Source: Sclerodactyla briareus
Taxonomy: Eukaryota > Echinodermata > Holothuroidea > Dendrochirotida > Sclerodactylidae
DNA: 64,000 nt
Reading direction: 5' to 3'
NCBI GenBank assembly: GCA_026419785.1
Contig: JAODTK010001444.1
Coordinates: forward strand, 1-64,000
Shown here: piece by piece, positions 60,501-64,000 of the stretch
Layout: each line of letters opens with the position of its first letter
Numbering within the stretch: position 1 is the stretch's first letter
Program-made: the position numbers and the translations under genes
The notes under the pieces: generated by a model
Databases searched by the model: none
What the model was told of the DNA's origin: nothing
Seen by the model: the letters and a program-made list of their open reading frames with translations, nothing else

Positions 60501-63317
60501 TTGTTCATGACCACCCAATAACCAGGCTACAAGCCCAAAACAAAACACAGCCTGGACAATGTTTTGTATGTAAGAACCAAATTTCCTTCAGAGGGAATCA
60601 AGTTACTTCTCAGGGTTTCTGCTCATTCTTTGACATTGCTAAAGCCACGCAGTGAAGAATTGTTTTGCCCAACAGACATTGGAAAGCTACTAACAAAAAG
60701 CAAACTGCACATACACACACATACCCACATGATGTGGCTACCCTGATGTGGCCTAAATAGAATTATTTTTCACTGTATAAAAGCCTTGGATAAAAGTTCC
60801 AGTTAGGGCATGCTAAACACTTGAGTCCGCCAGGTGGAGTATATATAGGAATGACATATAAATAATAAGCAACCACCAACACAGGAATACATTAGGCTCC
60901 AAAGCGGGTAATATAATAATTAATAACATGTCCCATGATTTGTTGCAGATACAAGGGAATAGTTCAATCGGTCATTCGCATGCACATGCATATTGTAGAA
61001 AATATCAGGTTGCCAAATGTTAGAACCATGTTATCAGTCAAATGGAGATAGCAAACGGTCACCTTGGAACTGACATCGGCAATACAGCACATCAACTGAC
61101 ATCACATTTGACGACCTGACTTTTGGAACCTGGAAATTACAGCTCGAAAACCTGAAGGTGCCGGACAACCCTAATTGATTACATGATATATTGAGTGGCT
61201 ATATAGCATTTTCACATCAGAGTACTTTTGTGAAGCACCCTAACTGATATCACCCCATCATAGAAACCAGTATACACTCTCTGTACTAGCGACATATTCC
61301 TTCCATTCTTGGTGTAGAGTTGCCAACCTAATGGGAATCTGTCATAACTCCCCCCCCCCTTTTGTAGATGGAGCAATCCTCTCTACTGCCGAGGTTCCAA
61401 ATTCCTCCTCTCATCCTCAAACTGAGGTGGGGACTCTGGAGAGCTGCTGAGACTCCGGGGTGACTGTGATCTCCTCCGACCACCACCTCCTGTGTCTGGG
61501 GAAGGTCGATGGCCCGGCGGTCGGACTCCCGGGGGCGATGCGGGCTTGGAGGGCGTCCAGAGGAGTCAAAGTCGGCCTGGTTCAGCGGGTCCTTGTAGGT
61601 GTTCAGGGGTGGGACCAGATCATAGACATCCTTAGGGTGGGGCGGTATCTTTCATCCAAACCAGCAGAATTCATCGTCTCAAAACCTGTGCAAGACGACA
61701 TAAACATGTCAATTCTGATCTGGCCAGGTATGCATACTTAGTTGCATGCTAAGATGTACAGATCCATGACTCCTGCTGGCTTTTATCGGGCAAAATGCAC
61801 CCAACCATTTCGCAGTGCCCCCACCCTTTTGCCCAGTCACAGTCAGTTTTACTACGGTATCAACATTTTATTAGGTATCAACATTTTATTCAAGTTGTAA
61901 TTTTGCTGCCCATATTGGAAGCAGACAATCACGGCACACTGATGGAAGAGCCCCCCCCTGAAATATCCAGATTTGGTTGATGAACGATTAGAATTTTCTG
62001 AGTTCAAGCACCCCTCAGCCGACATTGAAACAACGAAGAAAATCTGTCCCATGTTCGTCTGAATGTCCTCTATACCCTCACAGCCCTCAACAATAGCGAA
62101 GCATCATGTAGCAAACAATATACCACTACAAATGCGTATTGGGACTACACTGGTACACACAGAGGGGAAAAAACAATTACTGATTGCTTTTCAATTTTGT
62201 CCTAACTTTGGTTTTTGTTTCTGGTGTTGGTCCATCAACCTAGGCTGTTATACCGGTTTTTGAAACATGGAAATCTGAAGTACAAAACCAGTGCACTTTT
62301 GTATTCGACAAGACATTTCTTTAAACTTAGGGAACAATTCAAATCAGATGGGTATCAGAAAGTACTTATCACTGGCTACAAATGAGGATTGTTTGGCCAT
62401 ATACTCATTTCCACTCATCGAGGGAAAAGAAAGACAATGATTAGTGTTTCATGTACTCAAAAAAAAAAAAACACAAGGTAACACAGACAAAAGTGGGGTG
62501 AAGTTAACATGTGACAAACTAAAATTACCAAAAATCTCCCTTTTTCTCACGAATGTTTTTTTATATTTTTTAATGTGGTTCGAACAAAAATGATACTGAT
62601 CTACACCCAAAACAAACGGGTTCCTATACTCCCAATTAGGAACATATCAAGCTCCAACTCTATCCAGGACCAAACATTCTGGACTCCACAGACTGACCTC
62701 TGGTAACCTTAGATGAACTCTGACCTGACTCACAATGGGGTTTATTAATTCATCATGGGATACACATACCAAGTATAAGCCTTGTCCATTCAGGTGGCGT
62801 CCCGTTATCATGTTTACTTTAAAATTCAATATTTTATTATTTGATTAATTAGTAAAAGCCAGGTCCACCGTCATACATATGCACATACAACATGACTACA
62901 AAGGTTTCCTGAATGACCGGACGCGGGTGTGGAATTTTCCAACACGCATCACTTCCCTGCTGTAAAAAATTACGTTGTGACTGACCATCTCTTAAATAAG
63001 CTAGACTCAAACCGTGGACCTCTAGTGTGTGTGTGTAAGTCATGCTACTGCCACTTCATATTGCAACCATACCTGGACATCATACTCCCCAGTCGTCATC
63101 ATTGTTTTTTTTTCTGCTCAAATTTCTAAAGTCCTAGCACACTTTCTGTTATGAATAAATGTACTTACCATCGTCCGCATATATTCATAGCCAGGTTTGG
63201 TTGTCCAGCTGGTATCTGCTTCGCACGTACCATCTTCTTGAGTACTTCCTCTCAACTCATTTGGGATAGGGGGATCTCCCCACCGTCGAGATCTCCAACA
63301 AGATGACTCCATATGAC
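30430..63317 (-). CDS. Rph3a: Rabphilin/Doc2-like tandem-C2 protein, split gene
   Basis: The gene is read from right to left. Exons at 47.4, 36.1, 34.8, 31.6 and 30.5 kb encode most of two successive C2 domains whose motifs match rabphilin and Doc2: GLKAMDPNG then LHILPGAS in C2A, LDEDSYG with FIGE, AMDSNGYSDPYVKL in C2B, SNDYIG then GVQLG and KHW. Family members are soluble Ca2+/phospholipid-binding proteins of secretory and synaptic vesicles; rabphilin also binds Rab3/Rab27 through an N-terminal zinc finger. Upstream minus-strand exon candidates (48.9-63.3 kb) are Pro/Ser/acidic and resemble a long linker, which favours rabphilin over the shorter Doc2. The zinc finger is not in the window. 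One central exon of each C2 domain was not located. Several exons contain small frameshifts. Assigning all exons to one gene is inference from strand, order and partly matching splice phases. Confidence 0.75.
31529..31619 (-). CDS. Rph3a: C2B domain, penultimate exon
   Basis: A strong acceptor (TTATCCTCTTCTCATAG) and a GTAATG donor bound 91 bases. It reads IHVQLPPETSHRRLEVT, then with a two-base shift VWEQGCGSNDYIG, ending one base into a Gly codon. This aligns with the LEVTVWD...SNDYIG segment (strand 6 and loop 3) of rabphilin-type C2B. The shift lies exactly at loop 3, so the loop Asp residues cannot be judged. Splice phase to the next exon matches. Confidence 0.75.
34764..34918 (-). CDS. 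Rph3a: C2B domain, first exon
   Basis: Acceptor GATTTGTTTCAG, donor GTGAGT. The exon opens in phase with the C2A exon at 36 kb. It encodes an acidic linker (SEEADERSESERGR), a strand resembling GAYSNTRKHNQLKIIRCAGL in a shifted frame, and AMDSNGYSDPYVKL just before the donor. The last motif is the diagnostic calcium loop 1 of the rabphilin/Doc2/Slp C2B domain, with both Asp ligands present. Two one-base indels are implied, one just before the AMD motif. This was the anchor that identified the gene. Confidence 0.85.
35213..35600 (+). repeat. tRNA-derived SINE
   Basis: The 5' part (35,220-35,280) resembles a tRNA: an A-box-like region AATTAGCTTCGTTGCAGAGC and a good B box, GAGTTCGAATCCC. A tRNA-unrelated body follows. 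The tail contains AAGCGCTTTGATCATGTCG...AGCGCTTATAACACC and then TAATATTATTA, typical of invertebrate SINE tails. It lies in the intron between the C2A and C2B exons. There is no intact cloverleaf, so it is not a tRNA gene. Confidence 0.75.
36014..36133 (-). CDS. Rph3a: C2A domain, last exon
   Basis: Acceptor TTCAATTTGCAG, donor GTAGTT, 120 bases, complete codons at the 3' end. It reads AVFLDEDSYGPQDFIGEYLF, then after a TGA in the present frame RRLPLNETKSYSMFLQEK. In rabphilin and Doc2 this is strand 6, loop 3 (DEDKFG) and the FIGE/FLGE motif, followed by a F-L-KKL segment. Here DED keeps the two Asp that bind calcium in the family. The TGA disappears if one C is restored and one G removed within 15 bases, so it is more likely a compensated pair of consensus errors than a real stop. 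The plus-strand ORF over the same bases is a shadow. Confidence 0.8.
36655..37110 (+). repeat. Duplicated about 450-base segment, copy 1
   Basis: The same order of blocks as at 38,455-38,905: CCGCC-AAAAGGTGATCCTTCAAA, GCTGCTCTGTGGT, GGATATTTCAAAGTACAAATG, CATGCTAAAA-AGATCCC, TGGAATGGGC, GTGTAAGTCAATAGGGAAATT and GCGTGTG. Copies differ by many small indels. An 80-residue plus-strand ORF is open only in this copy. Confidence 0.85.
38455..38905 (+). repeat. Duplicated about 450-base segment, copy 2
   Basis: Second copy of the 36,655-37,110 segment, in the same orientation and about 1.8 kb downstream, inside the large C2A intron. It is more eroded and has no shared open reading frame, so the segment looks like a transposable element or segmental duplication and not an exon. 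Confidence 0.85.
41703..42107 (+). repeat. 203-base tandem duplication
   Basis: Two adjacent near-identical copies. CTGATGATTATGTTATATAA is at 41,711 and 41,914, and each copy ends in CGAACTTAAGAATACC. Only a few substitutions and indels separate them, which implies a recent event. AT-rich and non-coding. Confidence 0.95.
43154..44122 (+). mobile_element. Helitron-like non-autonomous element (repeat family E), copy 1
   Basis: A repeat with internal phrases such as AGGTCACCAGAGGTCAAA and GAAACTTGG-AGGG. It ends in GATATACACGTTGGCGG...CTAG, with T next to the CTAG. The related inverted copy at 55.6 kb ends identically in CTAG|T and has a six-base-stem hairpin eight bases before CTAG, a layout known for Helitron 3' ends. 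The proposed 5' end, TCTCTAATTATA, also fits the Helitron 5' TC. Here the hairpin is eroded. No Rep/helicase coding is present. The classification is inference. Confidence 0.45.
45546..45594. repeat. Near-perfect 19-base inverted repeat
   Basis: TGTTAGGTGGAGCTCAATG (45,546-45,564) is followed by an 11-base loop and CATTGAGCTCTACCTAACA (45,576-45,594). One C-to-T difference becomes a G-U pair in RNA. It lies in the large intron between C2A exons. It may be a terminal repeat of a small element or a transcript hairpin. Confidence 0.9.
45965..46263 (+). pseudogene. CR1/L2-like non-LTR retrotransposon ORF2, 3' fragment
   Basis: Plus-strand frames encode the conserved C-terminal end that follows the reverse transcriptase in CR1/L2-type elements: YEERLNGLGLTSMELTRGEL then IQVFK, later SFFSARVIKEWNSL, then TIVNAFKNSLDSF. 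These occur in the expected order and spacing but in different frames with stops, so the copy is inactive and 5'-truncated, as is usual for such elements. It sits in the large intron, antisense to the rabphilin-like gene. Confidence 0.8.
46596..46795 (+). repeat. About 98-base tandem duplication
   Basis: GTTGCCATTCA-G-GCTCATTT-GGCGATCCTATCATTCAGT occurs at about 46,597 and 46,695. Each copy is followed by a GACATTAC and CTGATTATT block. Non-coding. Confidence 0.8.
47332..47488 (-). CDS. Rph3a: C2A domain, first exon
   Basis: Between CTTACTCATCAG and a GTAAGG donor (a GTAAGT lies six bases further). It encodes the first strands and calcium loop 1 of a C2 domain: LENLEVKL, VYNDKNK, LQCMIHRAPGLKAMDPNG, a Gly-Leu-Ala-Asp-Pro-Tyr-Val equivalent that is disturbed by indels, and LHILPGAS just before the donor. 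The order and spacing match rabphilin/Doc2 C2A, where the same exon ends in LHLLPGASK. At least four small indels are needed, and an in-frame TGA falls in the disturbed part. The Asp of AMDPNG, a calcium ligand in this family, is present. Confidence 0.75.
48493..48898 (+). repeat. 203-base tandem duplication that copies an exon end
   Basis: Two copies of a unit starting at CATTTGCCACCC and ending at the GTCATCAACG-GTCC block; the CTTGACTTGGGGGAACATT landmark lies 203 bases apart. The right-hand copy includes the 3' end of the 48.9-kb exon with its GTGAGT donor. The left-hand copy carries the same exon end and donor again (about 48,640-48,700) but no acceptor. Confidence 0.9.
48854..49239 (-). 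CDS. Candidate exon(s) upstream of C2A
   Basis: Starts after a very good acceptor (TTCTCTCTGCAG) and ends at a GTGAGT donor. The first part reads KPPTVTVPWLCPVEKKESTG then PKKLTITVSSGHKSKTLEID. The last part reads KKQDEEAAEEPGQDDAPAEE or, in the adjoining frame, DGEMGHVDDGLEKDEDNVD. A second good acceptor (CTTTACTTATTGCAG) lies inside at about 48,973, so there may be two exons with a very short intron instead of one exon with a frameshift. Its 3' end and donor are duplicated about 203 bases downstream. No domain recognised; it lies directly before the first C2 exon. Confidence 0.5.
49522..50015 (+). repeat. About 270-base tandem duplication
   Basis: Two copies share CCACCAAAAA-CTTG, TTCTACCCTGCC, TTTTCAGTTG-GG, ATACACTGCT and CACATTTTAAATACTTCATC, spaced about 265-271 bases. 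The sequence lies just upstream (on the minus strand) of the 49.2-kb exon. Open frames here are not shared by the copies. Confidence 0.85.
51290..51540 (+). repeat. Dispersed repeat family D, copy 2
   Basis: Blocks match the copies at 20,985 and 62,590: AACAATCGGGTTCTTAACTCCC-AATAAG, CAAATTTCAACTTGATTGGA, GCATTTCTGGACTTATCC, TTCAACTTTGACCTTTAATG and CCAGTGTGAGCTTCATGCATC. A partial copy of its end also lies at about 51,175-51,235. Confidence 0.65.
52132..52258 (-). CDS. Candidate linker exon
   Basis: An uninterrupted minus-strand frame reads EMNPLEMQEIYDGGLNVIAS, TDEFVVSRREDESKRLMKSN. It ends either at a TAA stop right after Ala-Met or, more likely, at a GTAAAA donor that splits the Met codon. 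That donor leaves two bases of a codon, and the next exon downstream (49.2 kb) begins with one base in its best frame, so the two join cleanly. The acceptor is probably GCATGCAG. Mixed charged sequence, no domain recognised. If the stop is real it would instead be the last exon of a separate gene. Confidence 0.5.
53318..53468 (-). CDS. Candidate linker exon, Ser/Asp-rich
   Basis: The 5' border is TTTAATTCACAG and the 3' border is GCAG followed by GTACGG. One frame reads EPLPHVPIQLQSGLRLANES then LSSSPSTDEKDENQND. After a one-base shift it continues TKMFHSKAGIAIAG up to the donor. The location between the acidic exon and the 52.2-kb exon, on the same strand, supports membership in the rabphilin-like gene. 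No domain recognised. Confidence 0.45.
55061..55123. repeat. Homopolymer tract C13/A-rich
   Basis: A C run followed by almost 45 A interrupted by single C. Low-complexity sequence prone to length error. Confidence 0.9.
55586..56275 (-). mobile_element. Helitron-like element (family E), inverted copy
   Basis: Read on the minus strand, this ends in GATATACACG, TGGCGG-TTTAC-CCGCCA (perfect six-base stem), eight more bases and CTAG followed by T, as at 44,122. It contains about four tandem sub-repeats of roughly 113-120 bases with GAAAGTTGGTCCCAA and ATTTGCGCATTTCGGAACAT-type blocks. A 206-residue plus-strand ORF follows these sub-repeats because the period is near a multiple of three. I treat that ORF as a by-product. 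Confidence 0.5.
57585..58037 (-). CDS. Candidate long acidic linker exon
   Basis: A 453-base exon between CCTTTCATAAG and the donor GTAAGG. Three frames must be joined to keep a sensible protein: DARTPSTPMPPISTPRGDD with SFLDPEDG; then PAVDTGGLADLMG, EDSNTLVESMMDETVKSP; then DQSGLGDGDDKEEVA, eight Asp in a row encoded by an (ATC)8 run on the plus strand (57,700-57,723), NSGLPEEDIQSPDEGKGQ, and SNDSQPEDI before the donor. The frame changes need about three one-base indels. Strongly acidic, no domain recognised. The plus-strand ORFs over the same bases are shadows. Confidence 0.55.
58333..58423 (-). CDS. Possible short linker exon
   Basis: On the minus strand this stretch encodes CVRRLSSSSGDKSLMTKIGP then LSRLFSLE, followed at once by a GTAGTC donor. 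The 5' border (ACTAAAAG) has a poor pyrimidine tract, and the splice phase does not match the flanking candidates without an indel. It is included because the Ser-rich basic sequence fits the neighbouring linker exons. On the plus strand the same bases are also open, so the assignment is weak. Confidence 0.3.
59205..59420 (+). repeat. Partial copy of repeat family E
   Basis: Contains AGAGGTCAAATTTG, CAAACGAAACTTTG-GAGAG, TTTTAGTCCC-AA-AAAGTGGAGA and TCAGATTTAATGAACTTG. These match phrases in 43,390-43,930, in the same order. No CTAG end was found. Confidence 0.55.
61387..61685 (-). CDS. Candidate linker exon, Pro/Ser/Arg-rich
   Basis: The acceptor TCGTCTTGCACAG precedes the exon and a GTAGAG donor may end it. 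The translation changes frame at least twice. It reads ETMNSAGLDERYRP, then PKDVYDLVPPLNTYKDPLNQ with Pro/Arg-rich sequence, and finally GGGGRRRSQSPRSLSSSPES followed by PPQFEDERR. Each piece is clearly more protein-like than the alternatives over its own stretch, which argues for small indels within a real exon. Low-complexity Ser-Pro-Arg sequence of this type is common in Rab-effector linkers and is a likely phosphorylation region. No catalytic motif is present. Confidence 0.5.
62590..62815 (+). repeat. Dispersed repeat family D, copy 3
   Basis: Shares AAACAAACGGGTTCCTATACTC, CCAATTAGGAA, CTCCAACTCTATCCAGGACC, CATTCTGGACT and ACCAAGTATAAGCCTTGTCC with the copies at 20,985 and 51,290. Non-coding, in an intron between the first two exon candidates. 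Confidence 0.65.
63169..63317 (-). CDS. Candidate 5'-most exon in the window
   Basis: Bounded by CTTATCCTGTAG on its 5' side and a consensus donor GTAAGT after ACGATG. One frame is open throughout and encodes about 49 residues: a basic start (WRSRRWGDPPIPNELRG), then an acidic and Cys-containing stretch (TQEDGTCEADTSW) and GYEYMRTM. No domain was recognised. By order it would lie between the zinc finger and the Pro-rich linker of the rabphilin-like protein. There is no visible frameshift. Confidence 0.5.
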
Positions 63318-64000
63318 CTACAGGATAAGGACATACAATAATAGGGTGTAGGGGTCATCCAACTATTGATTAGACCACTTCTACTGCCTCTGATCAGGCA
63401 AAAATCCTCATGAGTGAAATCTTAGAGACTGGATTGTGACTGAGGAGAATCCTTGCAACAACCAGAAGTCAAAAGAATGAGTATTCTGGCATTGCAGTCA
63501 GTTTATTCCAATAAGTCCATTCACATTCCTTAACTCAGAGAAGGGAGAATGACCACAATATGATTTGCAAGGAACTTTGCTTGATGACCAGCCGAAAGTG
63601 CCCCTCCCTGCTGCCGTTGAGACCCCAGAGGACGCAAAGAGTCATTCTCTGTGTGGCATGTTACAGTAGGACTGCAGAATGTAATAGTGTTTATGAGTCA
63701 TTGAAGAGTGGTTGGGGCGAGCAGGATAGCAATGTGGAGGGACCACCGCGAACAGCAAACAGAGGAACAGAGGTTTATATGTAGTTTACCCATGGAAACG
63801 AGGTGGGGATGGACAGAAGGTGTGTGAGATAAAAAACTGTGATGCAGCATTCATGCAGTTACATGAATAGCTTGTCAAGTTGAGAGATGTAAGGGATTAC
63901 TGGCATGGGCGATAGGGGTGGGGCATTCCCGCCCCAGTCAGGGAAAAACTGGTGCAAAATGATATACTTCAATTTAGGGGAATAATAACAGATCGGAGGG

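Overview
This is eukaryotic, almost certainly animal, genomic DNA. ORFs are short, coding sequence is broken into small exons with GT/AG borders, introns run to kilobases, and dispersed repeats and homopolymer runs are abundant. There are no operons, rRNA genes, CRISPR arrays or recognisable prokaryotic genes. The repeat content (a tRNA-derived SINE, a CR1/L2-like retrotransposon tail, many short non-coding repeat families) fits a marine invertebrate, perhaps an echinoderm or another invertebrate deuterostome. That placement is inference and weak.

Layout. Positions 1-12,028 hold a macrosatellite: about 8-9 copies of a unit of about 1.4 kb, including one inverted copy and a rearranged last copy. 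Positions 12-30 kb are gene-poor and contain dispersed repeats, G/C-rich runs, a three-copy short tandem array at 29.2-29.8 kb and a few unconvincing ORFs. From 63.3 kb down to 30.4 kb the minus strand carries one long split gene. Its 3' half encodes two C2 domains of the rabphilin/Doc2 kind. C2A is seen in exons at 47.4 and 36.1 kb, and C2B in exons at 34.8, 31.6 and 30.5 kb. Its 5' half (48.9-63.3 kb) consists of candidate exons rich in Pro, Ser and acidic residues, which suits the linker of rabphilin, a Rab3/Rab27 effector in regulated exocytosis. The N-terminal Rab-binding zinc finger would lie beyond the right edge. One middle exon of each C2 domain was not found. Introns hold a SINE, a retrotransposon remnant, a Helitron-like repeat and several short tandem duplications, one of which copies an exon end with its splice donor.

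Many of the exons show one-base or two-base frameshifts although their splice sites and family motifs are kept. Repeat copies in the array and at 36.7/38.5 kb differ by many small indels as well. The simplest reading is an under-corrected long-read consensus; a decaying gene copy is the alternative. Exon borders and reading frames given here are by eye and should be treated as approximate.
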